Positions 28,703-37,779 of a stretch of DNA of 64,000 nucleotides are shown one piece after another; position 1 is the stretch's first letter; each line of letters opens with the position of its first letter. The notes beneath the pieces were generated by a model, which had not been told where the DNA came from, ran no database searches, and saw only the letters and a list, made by a program, of their open reading frames with translations. A program made the translations under genes and the position numbers. The stretch comes from Vibrio neptunius. Its GTDB lineage: Bacteria; Pseudomonadota; Gammaproteobacteria; Enterobacterales; Vibrionaceae. The DNA lies in the NCBI GenBank assembly GCA_019339365.1, contig CP079859.1, positions 2,294,001-2,358,000 of the forward strand. The letters run 5' to 3'.

Positions 28703-29412
28703 TGCCGTATTTTACTTTCTGCCTAGCGATTTTTCTTGGCCTAGTTACTATAGCCAATGCTTCAGCACAAACGACTTTTGGTCCTGCGCGTTTGCACTTA
28801 ACAACGCAGGACTGGCCTCCTTACCAGGACTATAAACATGGTCAGATGCAAGGTATTGCGTTGGATAAAGTGAAATGCGCTCTCAGTCATATGGGGCAAC
28901 CCTATCAGATCACGATGACAGTCTGGTCAGACGCGCAGTTGCGAGTGCAAAGTGGTACTCAACACGGCTTTTTTGTCGCGACTCAAACAGCGGAGCGTGA
29001 TGAGTATGCGACGTTATCAGCCCCGATCGCACAGCAAAAACTTCGTTGGTACTTTGGTCCTGGAGTAGAGCCTAAAATGGATGAGCTTACCAAAGTTAAC
29101 CTTAAATTTTCTGCTAAATTTGGGTCCAACAAGTGGTTTTGGTTAAAGCGCAACGGATTCAACGTAGTCAAACAGCCTCGAGATGCTAAAGTATTACTAA
29201 AGCTTTTAAAACAAAGGGATATTGATGTCGCACTGGAAGATGAAAAAGTCTTTGAGAGTGAGCTAAAAGAAGCCTCTCTACCAGACGATTTTTTCCAGTC
29301 ACAATTGATGGACACTCAACCTATGGGTGTTTACTTCTCGAATCGATTCCTTAAAAAATACTCTGGTTTCCTATCTGCATTTAATGCAGCGACTTTAAAG
29401 TGTGAGGGGTAA
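28690..29412 (+). CDS. Periplasmic solute-binding protein of the SBP_bac_3 type
   Basis: 240 residues with a signal peptide (cleavage near ANASA-QT) and a type-2 periplasmic binding fold like amino-acid binding or HisJ-like proteins: LTTQDWPPYQDY, MQGIALDKVKCALSHMG, FFVATQTAERDEYATLSAPI, LLKQRDIDVALEDEKVFE, and VYFSNRFLKKYSGFLSAFN. It has a GGAGGAA site overlapping the end of the preceding gene. Such domains also occur as sensory subunits. With the two preceding genes it makes a three-gene module inside the T6SS operon. Confidence 0.85.
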   Translation: MVRMMPYFTFCLAIFLGLVTIANASAQTTFGPARLHLTTQDWPPYQDYKHGQMQGIALDKVKCALSHMGQPYQITMTVWSDAQLRVQSGTQHGFFVATQTAERDEYATLSAPIAQQKLRWYFGPGVEPKMDELTKVNLKFSAKFGSNKWFWLKRNGFNVVKQPRDAKVLLKLLKQRDIDVALEDEKVFESELKEASLPDDFFQSQLMDTQPMGVYFSNRFLKKYSGFLSAFNAATLKCEG

Positions 29413-29415
29413 CGA

Positions 29416-30355
29416 ATGACTATTAGCATTCATTTGATTTCTGTACCCTCTGATGAGGTAGTCACCTCTCGCGTGGTGTACTTACCAAAAACAGGTGGTG
29501 AATTTGGAAGGGCAACATCTTGTGACATCTCTTTACCCGACCAAAGCAAACGCATCTCAAGAGTGCATGGCAGTATTCGTCTCACAGACAACGGATACTG
29601 TGTGAAAAGTACAGGCCAAAACAGCGCCGTACTCAATGACAAAAACATGGTCCAAGGAAAAGAGTACCCGCTCAACGATGGGGATATTCTAAAGGTAGAA
29701 AACTACACCATGCTTGTCTCGACACTCGTGACCTCGAATCAAGCTCAAGACGAAGTGAAAGACGATACGTTGTTTTCAGAGCCATTTTCTCTTCAACTAG
29801 ATAACGACGAAATCGACTTTTTAGAAGAGGAACCAACCCCAGTGAACAGTCAAAAGAGCAGCCCGTTTTCTGAAGACAACGTACTAAGCGATGACCCTTT
29901 TTGCTGCGGACCCTTTTGAAGACTTAGACGCAGACGTGATTGCAGCCCATGTTGAGGTTGATGACATCCATGTTAAGGTCCCTCAAAGTCCCGAAGCCTC
30001 TGAGTTTCTGCCCGTTGATTCGAAAGTTGGTGCTCCTATCGAAGCATCACTTGAAAAACTTCTATCAATGACTGAAAAGAACCATAAATACTTGAGAAAT
30101 CCGTCTCTGCACCATGAAGCTCTCTTTGAAGCTTTAGAGAAGACGGTAGATCAGTTCTTGAATGAGTTCGCCCCCAATCAGCTTGAAAGACAATTTAGTG
30201 ATTACATCTCTGGTGGTATGTTTACCAACAAGGAGAAAAAGTACTGGAAGATATACCGTAAACATTTCCAGCACAGACAAGACAACGGTGACTTCAGGCG
30301 TCAGTTCAAAGCTCTCTTTATGGAGAATATGCAAAAACAAAGAGAGGAAAGTTAA
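29416..30355 (+). CDS. tagH: FHA-domain T6SS protein TagH/Fha (frame broken in a T run)
   Basis: Phosphothreonine-binding scaffold of the threonine-phosphorylation pathway that controls T6SS assembly. The N-terminal FHA domain (residues about 20-95) shows GGEFGRATSCDISLPD, SKRISRVHGSIR and LNDGDILKV, containing the key Gly-Arg, Ser and His. A long acidic linker follows, and a C-terminal helical domain with LHHEALFEALEKTVDQFLNEFAPNQLE is typical of T6SS Fha proteins. The frame breaks at the T run 29898-29902 (five T; four would give DDPFAADPFEDLD). Reconstructed length about 312. Its partner is probably the kinase at the end of the operon. Confidence 0.88.
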
Positions 30356-30837
30356 TGGCTAAGTGGTGTGTAGTTTTGGCTCTGTTTCTGATCGGATGTT
30401 CATCAGATCCTGTGCCTGTTGTGACTCAATACTCTTTAGCAATTAAGTCAGATACATCGACCAACCCTTCGGATTCCAATGAGTCCAATCCGGTAGTGGT
30501 TAGATTATACCAACTGACTGATGCACAGATGTTTAAGCAACAGCCTTTCATTGATTTGTACAGCAATGATACCCAGTTGCTCAGTGCCAACCTTGTATCA
30601 AAGCAAGTTTTACCAGTTATCATTCCGGGTAGTGAGCAAAAAATCACGCTAGATATCAATAATCAAACACAATATCTCGCGGTATTAGTCGAGTTTATTG
30701 ATTACCAGCAAAGTGAGCCAAAGTCAGTTTCAATGTTGCCTAAAAACTCTGACGAGTATTTACAACTTAGTCTCTCAAGTGACAAGGCCAAACTAGAAGT
30801 TATTACGCCAGATTCTCCCTGGTGGAAATTGTTTTAA
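30355..30837 (+). CDS. tssJ: T6SS outer-membrane lipoprotein TssJ
   Basis: Anchors the TssJLM membrane complex in the outer membrane. 160 residues with a signal peptide and lipobox LIGCSS (Cys near residue 15). The mature part has the TssJ transthyretin-like pattern: VVRLYQLTDAQMFKQQPFIDLYSND, then VIIPGSEQKITLDINNQTQYLAVLVEF. Start codon overlaps the stop of the FHA gene by one base. Confidence 0.9.
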   Translation: MAKWCVVLALFLIGCSSDPVPVVTQYSLAIKSDTSTNPSDSNESNPVVVRLYQLTDAQMFKQQPFIDLYSNDTQLLSANLVSKQVLPVIIPGSEQKITLDINNQTQYLAVLVEFIDYQQSEPKSVSMLPKNSDEYLQLSLSSDKAKLEVITPDSPWWKLF

Positions 30838-30857
30838 TCATAAGATAGGGAAAGTAC

Positions 30858-32190
30858 GTGGACGCATTCAAAAAAAGTAGTATGGCAAGAAGGTATGTTC
30901 ATTGCCCCACAACATTTTCAGCAACAGGATCGATATGTACAGAACTACGTTCGCCAAAATATTGAAACGTTAGCCGGATTTGCTCCCTTTTATGGTGTCA
31001 CTGAATTAACCATCAATCACGATTTGCTTAAAATAGGTAAGCTCTCTATCACTTCTTCAGCTGGTGTCTTTCCTGATGGGACTCATTTTGAGCTAAAAGA
31101 AGAAGTGGCTCGAGATATCCCTCAAGGTACAATCGAAACTATCGCTTTTCTCGCTTTACCCATTTCACTGCAAGGCAACAATGACTATGGGAGTGACGAA
31201 TCAGAGCAAAGCCGTTATGTCACTCAATCGATTAGCGTGTTTGATACCTCAACATCAGAAAATGCCAGCGTTGAAATAGACGTTGCACAATTAAACATTT
31301 CTATAAAGCTTGCCGGTGAAGATACGTCGGGCTTTACTCTTATCCCGATATCTAAGATTCTGGAAAGTAACGAGTCTGGTGAGGTTGTCCTTGACCGTGC
31401 CTTCATTCCAGCTTGTCTTCACTACGGCGCGTCGACACTCCTCATGGAACGAATGAAAGAAATACACGCCCTATCTTCTAACCGCGCAACCAATTTGCTT
31501 AAACGTATTCATGCCGGCCAAGGGCAAAAAAGCCCGCAGTCGATGATGCAAGACTACCTTTGGTTACAGACATTGAACACTTGGCTTCCGTGGTTCGATC
31601 TCACGATTAACAACCCCAAATGTCAGACACATGATTTATATCTGGAACTACGTAAATTCGAAGCTCAAGTCATGGCTTTAACGCCTGCGATACCTGAACC
31701 ATGCAGTCAGCTTCAGTATCAAAAGCTCTATGATAGCTTTAACCCATTGTTCTCTAGTCTGCGCAACATGCTAACGCTAGTCCAACAGGATTCCGTAATC
31801 GAGTTTAACTGGGATTCTTCCCTGTTTGAGCGTCGTCGCCTTCTAAGGACCTTGATAAAAGATACGGCAAGCGTCTCTAATCGTCGTTTTGTACTGGCGG
31901 TAAAATCTAATATCAGTAGTGCTGAATTGAACGAACTTTTCCCAGTCGCTGCAAAACTGGGTAACAATGCACGTATCGTCGAGCTGGTTAGAAACAGTTT
32001 ATCGGGGATCGCATTGTCTCCCCTACCTGTTGCCCCGAGCGAGCTGAAACCAATGCAAGGCGTTGCCTACTTTGAAGTCGACACTTCAGACAGAATGTGG
32101 CTAGAGATGTTAGAAAATCGTGATGCGATAGCACTGCACGTTGATACTCGCATTGGTGAATTAGAAGTCATGTTGTACGCGTTGAGATAA
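30858..32190 (+). CDS. tssK: T6SS baseplate-membrane adaptor TssK (start region frame-broken)
   Basis: Trimeric adaptor between baseplate and the TssL/TssM complex. From GMFIAPQHFQQQDRYVQNYV onward the protein is intact, with QDYLWLQTLNTWLPW and a C-terminal VMLYALR. The usual residues before GMFIAPQ (here KKVVWQE) are out of frame with any start: the A run at 30870-30876 has seven A, and with six a GTG start at 30858 reads straight through. Full length is then about 443, normal for TssK. If no error exists, translation would have to begin at ATG 30895 and lose the first dozen residues. Confidence 0.92.
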
Positions 32191-33401
32191 TGCCAATGGA
32201 CTATTTAGACGAAGAAACACTGGTTTGGGACACAAATAAATCTGACTTCACCGACAAAAACAGCGACGAAAGTACCACGAGCTGGGCGTCGGTCAACGCC
32301 AGTAAAAATCATCATGAATTTCTGAATTATTTCGATAAAGCAGAGAATCAATTGATCAACATCAGTAGCGAATTACTGGCGACTACCCTGAAAGTCTCAA
32401 CGTTGCCCGAACCCGAAGATGTCACAACGCTGCGCCATCAGCTTGTTAGTAACATCAATAATATTAAGGCCAAAGGTGCCGAGTTAGCTTATCCCGTTGC
32501 GGTGATCGATAAACTCTGTTTTTTGTACGCGGTTGTTCTAGACGAGCTCATTATCTACAGCGAATGGGGAGAAAAGCGAGGTTGGGAGAATAAAACCTTG
32601 CTGAGTGAATTGTTTGGTATGCGTAACGGTGGTGAGCTGTTTTTTACTGTCGCAGAAAAAGCAACACGACAACCTCACAAACTTATTGATTTGCTTGAAG
32701 TTATCTACATTTTCCTAAATATTGGCTTCAAAGGTCAGTACAGAGAAACGGGTAGCGAGCAATTGAAAGCCTTCATTCACCAGCTCGAGCAAGTTATCAG
32801 CCAATACCGTCAAAGCAACAGCATTCATTGTCGCACACGGGTTAAGCAGCCTAAAGCACGCAAGCCGACACGAAGAAAACGCTACTTATTGACCACACTG
32901 TTTTTTAGTACTTTGATTGCTTTAAGCATATTCTTAACCGACTTTTGGTACGACAAAACAATGCCCCAAAGGGCCCGTGATTTCAGCTTTTTACCCGACT
33001 TCAGCGAACGTTACATCTTATCTGGAGAAGTCAATGACATCGTTTTTATCAGTAATGATGAAGATTTGGTCAGCCCACCTCAAAGAGCAAGCAAAGTCGA
33101 AATGGTGGACGCAACACCGCCTCCTTCGATGATCACAAGCAAGTCGACGTGGTTAGTACAGCTAGCAACATTTTCATCACAGAAGAATGCTGACGCTTTT
33201 ATTAGTACACTATCGCCTTCAGCATACACGCCTTCAGTGGAACAATTTCACTCCTATTTCCGTGTCATTGTACACAGTGAGTCGGCGCAGCAAGCTCGTG
33301 AGATAAAGGCTTGGTATTTGGAGAAAGACGCTATCAAAGCCATCGTTGTGCAGAACAGAAAAACAACAAAAGACACTAAGAAAACATCAGAGGCTCCATA
33401 A
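32190..33401 (+). CDS. tssL: T6SS inner-membrane protein TssL with C-terminal SPOR domain
   Basis: DotU/IcmH-family member of the membrane complex. 403 residues: cytoplasmic DotU domain (about 50-210) with YAVVLDELI, the conserved EWG and ELFFTVAEKA segments and FIYIFLNIGFKGQY-type motif; a single TM (about 231-250) after a basic patch KPTRRKR; then a periplasmic part whose last 80 residues (from WLVQLATFSSQKNADAF, about 319) look like a SPOR peptidoglycan-binding domain. Plain TssL proteins end just after the TM, so this is an extended form that can probably hold the cell wall itself. ATG overlaps the tssK stop. Confidence 0.93.
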   Translation: MPMDYLDEETLVWDTNKSDFTDKNSDESTTSWASVNASKNHHEFLNYFDKAENQLINISSELLATTLKVSTLPEPEDVTTLRHQLVSNINNIKAKGAELAYPVAVIDKLCFLYAVVLDELIIYSEWGEKRGWENKTLLSELFGMRNGGELFFTVAEKATRQPHKLIDLLEVIYIFLNIGFKGQYRETGSEQLKAFIHQLEQVISQYRQSNSIHCRTRVKQPKARKPTRRKRYLLTTLFFSTLIALSIFLTDFWYDKTMPQRARDFSFLPDFSERYILSGEVNDIVFISNDEDLVSPPQRASKVEMVDATPPPSMITSKSTWLVQLATFSSQKNADAFISTLSPSAYTPSVEQFHSYFRVIVHSESAQQAREIKAWYLEKDAIKAIVVQNRKTTKDTKKTSEAP

Positions 33402-33403
33402 CA

Positions 33404-36400
33404 ATGGCAGAATCAACTTCATCTAAACCCGCGAACCATAGACGAAGCAGCATACTTTGGACTCTGCTGTGTTTGGTTGTTATTTTTGTCATAGGTGGCG
33501 TTTTGACTTGGAAGTTCGCCTACCCTGCGCATACCTTAGTCGGTGTTTTGTCAACGCTGCTCGTCGCGATCATTTTAGGCGGGTTTTGCTACTGGTTACT
33601 CTCTAAGCGAAAAAGTAAGTCACAAGCACCAAGTCAGGATAGGGCCCTAATAAACAAACGTTGTAAGCTGCTGGCACAACATTTTAAGTTGATGCTCAAT
33701 GTTCAGAAACGCAAAAAGCGCTTAATGAGCCGTTATGACCTCCCAATCTACCTCCTCCTCAGTGATGATCCACGAAAGGATAAAAGTATCATCACTCAAA
33801 TGGGTTACGAGGCATACAAAGTCGACGATTTCGGCAACGACATAGAGTTCCCCATTCTTTTCTGGTTAAGTGAACATTCCATTCTGATTTCAGTAAGTCT
33901 TGGTGAAGACCAGAATCCCGCCTATATTAAAACATTATGTAATAGCTTGAATAAATGGCGCCCTCGCCAAGCACTTAACGGCCTGATCCTTACCACTGAT
34001 GTCCGCCAACTACTCAATACAACTGAAGTGTTGACGCAAAAGGCAGATCAAATAAAGTCGGAAATTCAAAGCTTTAATCGCACATTCGGTTTGAACCTTC
34101 CCGTTTATAACATCATCACTCAGATGGGTCAGATAAACGACTTCTGTCAGTTTTTTTCCGCATTTGATGAAACCAAACGCAACGAGGTATTTGGGGCAAC
34201 CTCACCAATTCAAAAACATGGTGGGATTGATGGTGATTGGTTTAATGAAGAGTACGACAGCCTCATTAGTCAGTTGATCGCCAATATGAGTACGGCATTG
34301 GCTTCCCAGCTCAATCAAGACTACCGTAATGCCATCTGTGCGGCGCCATATCAGTTTGGACTGCTCAAACAGAGCTTGTGGCAGTTCCTGAATCGCTTGT
34401 ATCGAGGTGACCAACTCCAAGATGGTCTAAATTTCCGCGGATTCTATTTTACCCATAGCGGTTCAGTTCAAAGCCAATTTGACGTATTGGCAAATGTTGT
34501 CAACCAATCCTTAGGCCACGAGCAATTCCAACAACACCAACAGATACCTGTACAGCAAACTCTGTTTGCGCAGCACTTGGTGAGTCATACCATAATCAAT
34601 GAGCATGACCTAGTCGGAGTAAACCGTCGTAAGGAGAACATACTTCTCGCTATGCAAACTGCCTATACGCTGTTTTGGCTAGGTCTGTTTGTCAGTGTTT
34701 TACTTGTGATCAAACTGGATTTTGACTATCAAAGTCAGCGTGAAGCTCGGGCCGATAACATGGTTGAGCGTTACAAGGAAGCGATTGCAGCTCAACCCTA
34801 TGACATAGAAAACATGTCGGATAACATACCGAACCTGTACTCTCTGAATAGAATCTATTCTCTCTACCTTGAGCCAAAACCTTGGTACACCCTACCCTTC
34901 ATGCCAAGTTCTAGCATCATGAGCGAAGTACAAAACGCTTACTTTAGTGAGTTGCAACGCGTACTCATTCCTTCGATGGAAAACACGCTAGAAAAGGACT
35001 TGTTTGTCTACGTCAACCTTGAAGATCAGTCTAAGACTTTGTCACTGTTAAACAACTATCGTCTCTTATTTAATGCAGATCGCACCAATATTGGCGAGCT
35101 CAAGAACTACTTTGTCACGACCTTAGAAGAACAGGGCGAAGCTGACAGTGTTAAATTGGCTCAGCTCAAAGTGCTGCTAGACGATGTGTTCGCTCAAGAT
35201 TTAGTGCCAATCAAACCAAACTTCGACTTAGAAAGTTTAGCGAAGAAAGTGATTAACCAAACTGGTATTGAAACACTGCTTTATGAACATATTGTCAATT
35301 CTCCAAAATACTCGAAGCGTATTGATGTCCGTCAAGAGCTCGGTAGCAATTTTGGTCAACTGCTGTCTTTTTCACCCGACTATGTCGGCTATCTAGTGCC
35401 TTACTTGTTCACGCCAGCAGGCTTTAGCGACATAGACTTGTCTGTTGATTCACCAGTACTGAAAGATGCACTTAAAGCGTATGAAGGTGTCGCAGGTTCC
35501 TCTCCAAGTGCATTAGAAATGTATCGTATCAGTCGCGACCTCAAACAAATGTACCAAGGTGATTACATTAACTACTGGCGTGATTTTGCATCACACATCG
35601 AGGTTAAAAGCCTAACCAACGCCGATGAGCTTAAACAAACGCTATCAGTACTCACAACGGCATCAAACAACCCGTTAGCTCAGCTTTATAATACGATGAG
35701 TAAATACACGTCGGTTGAACTTGTTCAGCCAGAGACGACTAAGGAGGGAGAACAACCTCCTGAGCAAGATATCGATAAGAAAGAGTCTGCGCGACAGATC
35801 TCCATTGCATTCAACCAGTACCACAAACAGGTAACCGCTGATGAGCAAGGAACAAAGCCCATCGACTCTTTGCTAGGACAGTTTACCGATGCTGAAACTT
35901 GGTTAGGCAAGTTCTACGACGCAGAAGATCCTCAGAAAGTCGCTTATCAAGCCCTGACTGCTGAAATTAAAACCAGCAATCCGGTTTCTCTACTTGCTCA
36001 GCAAGAGGCTTCACAACCTAGTATTTCTCGTCAAATATTGTCTCAGGTAACGCAGCAAGCCAATGATTTGGTCATGGGCCTAGCCCACGCCTACCTAAAC
36101 AGCACTTGGAAAGTAGAAGTCTATCAACCTTATGAAACGACCATTGCTGCTTATTATCCGTTTAACAAGACAGCAAGCTTAGATGCAAGTACCGCAGACG
36201 TTGCGGCATTCTTTAAAGTCAACGGTACCATCGATCAGTTTTATCAAACTAAGTTAAAGAGTTTCTCCACTGAAGAGCGCTCACCTTATCTCTACGGTTT
36301 GTTGCCAAACACGGGGTTCGCACTAGACCCAACTGTATGGCAAATGATCGAGAAGGCACGTGATATCCGCAGTGCTTTATTCTTAGCTGATCCGCAGAAC

Positions 36401-36787
36401 ATGTCTTTACAGTTCCAAGTCAAAGCCAAAGAGATGAGTTCTGACGTTACAGAGTTTATCATTCGCGGTGAAAAACCCTTATTTACTTACCAGCATGGTC
36501 CACGGCTATGGAGTAAACAAAGTTGGAATTCAGCATCTATCGAACAAGATAGCTTAGGGTTTCAGATAATGGCCCAAGCGAACGCCATCGCCAACGAAAA
36601 ATTTGAAGGTAATTGGGCTTGGTTTAAGCTTATTGAGCCAAGAGTCGCCTCAACGACATCCCAACAAACTGAAGTCGCCATTAAATACGGAGAGAGTCAG
36701 GTTCAATTAAGTATCAAAACTCAGGGGCAAAACAACCCGTTCGTACCGAACTTCTTCTCAGCATTCTCACTACCTTCGAGTATCTAA
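33404..36787 (+). CDS. tssM: T6SS inner-membrane protein TssM (IcmF)
   Basis: Largest membrane-complex protein, linking TssL to TssJ. 1127 residues with two N-terminal TM segments (about 18-37 and 43-66), a cytoplasmic domain, a third TM (about 420-440, TLFWLGLFVSVLLVIKL), and a long periplasmic part ending in the IcmF C-terminal beta domain (GPRLWSKQSWNS, FEGNWAWFKLIEP, FSAFSLPSSI). Where many TssM proteins have a Walker A GPPGSGKT this one reads LLSDDPRKDKSII, so nucleotide binding looks lost. Starts 2 bases after tssL. Confidence 0.94.
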   Translation: MAESTSSKPANHRRSSILWTLLCLVVIFVIGGVLTWKFAYPAHTLVGVLSTLLVAIILGGFCYWLLSKRKSKSQAPSQDRALINKRCKLLAQHFKLMLNVQKRKKRLMSRYDLPIYLLLSDDPRKDKSIITQMGYEAYKVDDFGNDIEFPILFWLSEHSILISVSLGEDQNPAYIKTLCNSLNKWRPRQALNGLILTTDVRQLLNTTEVLTQKADQIKSEIQSFNRTFGLNLPVYNIITQMGQINDFCQFFSAFDETKRNEVFGATSPIQKHGGIDGDWFNEEYDSLISQLIANMSTALASQLNQDYRNAICAAPYQFGLLKQSLWQFLNRLYRGDQLQDGLNFRGFYFTHSGSVQSQFDVLANVVNQSLGHEQFQQHQQIPVQQTLFAQHLVSHTIINEHDLVGVNRRKENILLAMQTAYTLFWLGLFVSVLLVIKLDFDYQSQREARADNMVERYKEAIAAQPYDIENMSDNIPNLYSLNRIYSLYLEPKPWYTLPFMPSSSIMSEVQNAYFSELQRVLIPSMENTLEKDLFVYVNLEDQSKTLSLLNNYRLLFNADRTNIGELKNYFVTTLEEQGEADSVKLAQLKVLLDDVFAQDLVPIKPNFDLESLAKKVINQTGIETLLYEHIVNSPKYSKRIDVRQELGSNFGQLLSFSPDYVGYLVPYLFTPAGFSDIDLSVDSPVLKDALKAYEGVAGSSPSALEMYRISRDLKQMYQGDYINYWRDFASHIEVKSLTNADELKQTLSVLTTASNNPLAQLYNTMSKYTSVELVQPETTKEGEQPPEQDIDKKESARQISIAFNQYHKQVTADEQGTKPIDSLLGQFTDAETWLGKFYDAEDPQKVAYQALTAEIKTSNPVSLLAQQEASQPSISRQILSQVTQQANDLVMGLAHAYLNSTWKVEVYQPYETTIAAYYPFNKTASLDASTADVAAFFKVNGTIDQFYQTKLKSFSTEERSPYLYGLLPNTGFALDPTVWQMIEKARDIRSALFLADPQNMSLQFQVKAKEMSSDVTEFIIRGEKPLFTYQHGPRLWSKQSWNSASIEQDSLGFQIMAQANAIANEKFEGNWAWFKLIEPRVASTTSQQTEVAIKYGESQVQLSIKTQGQNNPFVPNFFSAFSLPSSI

Positions 36788-36789
36788 AT

Positions 36790-37536
36790 GTGAACATGAA
36801 CAACGAAGCAGGACACAAAATAGAATCTTGTTTTAGAGTACTGGGCATCACCCAGTATTCACTGCTTCGTAATACAACCTATCTTGCTACTCATCCTCAG
36901 TTTGGTTCAACCATTGTAAAGTTCGCTCAAACTGTAGCGGCAAAACAACAGCTCAAAACCGAAGCTGAATTCCTGCATCATCATTCTTCTCCCTACTGGC
37001 CCAAGTTTCTCGACTATGGATCCGACATGGGGATGGACTGGCTGATGCTGGAATTTTTTGAGTCTCTGTCAATCGATTATTCACAGTTAGACCTATGTCT
37101 AAAAAAAGAAATTACCAGTAGCGCTGAACAAGCTCTCATTGCCTTGCATGGCACAGGATACATTCATGGTGATATCAAACCTTCTAATCTGATAGTCACC
37201 CCATGCTACCGAACCCTATTGGTCGACATGGGGAGCATACTCCCCATAGGGTCCAACTACGAACACCAAACACACTCTTCTCTCTCTCCTATGTTTTCTG
37301 CTTTAAACCCCAATCTACGCACTGGCAAAATCTCCCCTCAGAATGATTTCTTTTCACTCGCCATTTCACTGCAGACAATGTGGGAACATCACCCTTTTTC
37401 AGAGCAATCTTTAATAGAGTTTATAAAAACAGAAAAGCCCCCCAAATTGGGGAGCCTTTCGAGTTGTTATCAAATACTCATTGCCCAACAAGTTAAACGG
37501 GCTAAGCAACTTGCTCCGGCCTCAAATACTGACTGA
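36790..37536 (+). CDS. Small Ser/Thr protein kinase of the T6SS operon (PpkA-like)
   Basis: Probably phosphorylates the FHA protein or other T6SS parts. 248 residues, kinase domain only. Visible are the beta-3 lysine in STIVKFAQ, the catalytic loop HGDIKPSNLIV (HxDxKPxN) and LVDMGS in place of the DFG motif, then QNDFFSLAISL as the helix-F Asp region. There is no TM segment or sensor domain, unlike full-length PpkA. No PppA-type phosphatase is in the locus. Start could be GTG 36790 or ATG 36796. Its last 35 bases overlap a minus-strand gene remnant, and an inverted repeat lies within its 3' end. Confidence 0.85.
   Translation: MNMNNEAGHKIESCFRVLGITQYSLLRNTTYLATHPQFGSTIVKFAQTVAAKQQLKTEAEFLHHHSSPYWPKFLDYGSDMGMDWLMLEFFESLSIDYSQLDLCLKKEITSSAEQALIALHGTGYIHGDIKPSNLIVTPCYRTLLVDMGSILPIGSNYEHQTHSSLSPMFSALNPNLRTGKISPQNDFFSLAISLQTMWEHHPFSEQSLIEFIKTEKPPKLGSLSSCYQILIAQQVKRAKQLAPASNTD
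37435..37463 (-). terminator. Leftward terminator-like hairpin inside the kinase 3' end
   Basis: On the minus strand: AAGGCTCCCC, short AATT loop, TGGGGGGCTTTTC and then TGTTTTTA. The stem has wobble pairs but the following T-rich tract suits termination of a leftward transcript, about 40 bases past the minus-strand reading frame that ends at 37502. Confidence 0.5.
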
Positions 37537-37657
37537 TATCCACTTTATCGTTCTGGCTTTTAGGCAAAAACTTGTTGGCATACATTGCACTGTGAACTTT
37601 ATGAACAAAATCGTCACAATGCTCAATATTGTTTTTATCTACGTATTAACGACAACT
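37502..37657 (-). pseudogene. Possible C-terminal remnant of a leftward gene
   Basis: A minus-strand frame open from 37657 to a TAG at 37502 translates to a protein-like sequence: NNIEHCDDFVHKV, MYANKFLPKSQNDKVD, ISQYLRPEQVA. It has no plausible start except an internal ATG, and a stop lies just upstream. A leftward terminator follows. I do not recognise the family. It may be the tail of a deleted gene or of one broken by a sequence error. Confidence 0.35.
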
Positions 37658-37779
37658 ATTTAACACTCCATTAACCTTAATCGCATCTATTGACGAGTTT
37701 CCCTACCTTGTTAATGGAAAACTGATAACGATAAGTGCAATCTCAATGAAGATGCACCTGAACATAAGGAACGTGAATC

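Noticed and set aside
27702-29412. The two binding proteins as part of a classical ABC importer
   Set aside because: No ABC permease or ATPase gene is present in the operon, and the genes are tightly coupled to the sensor-MFS gene instead.
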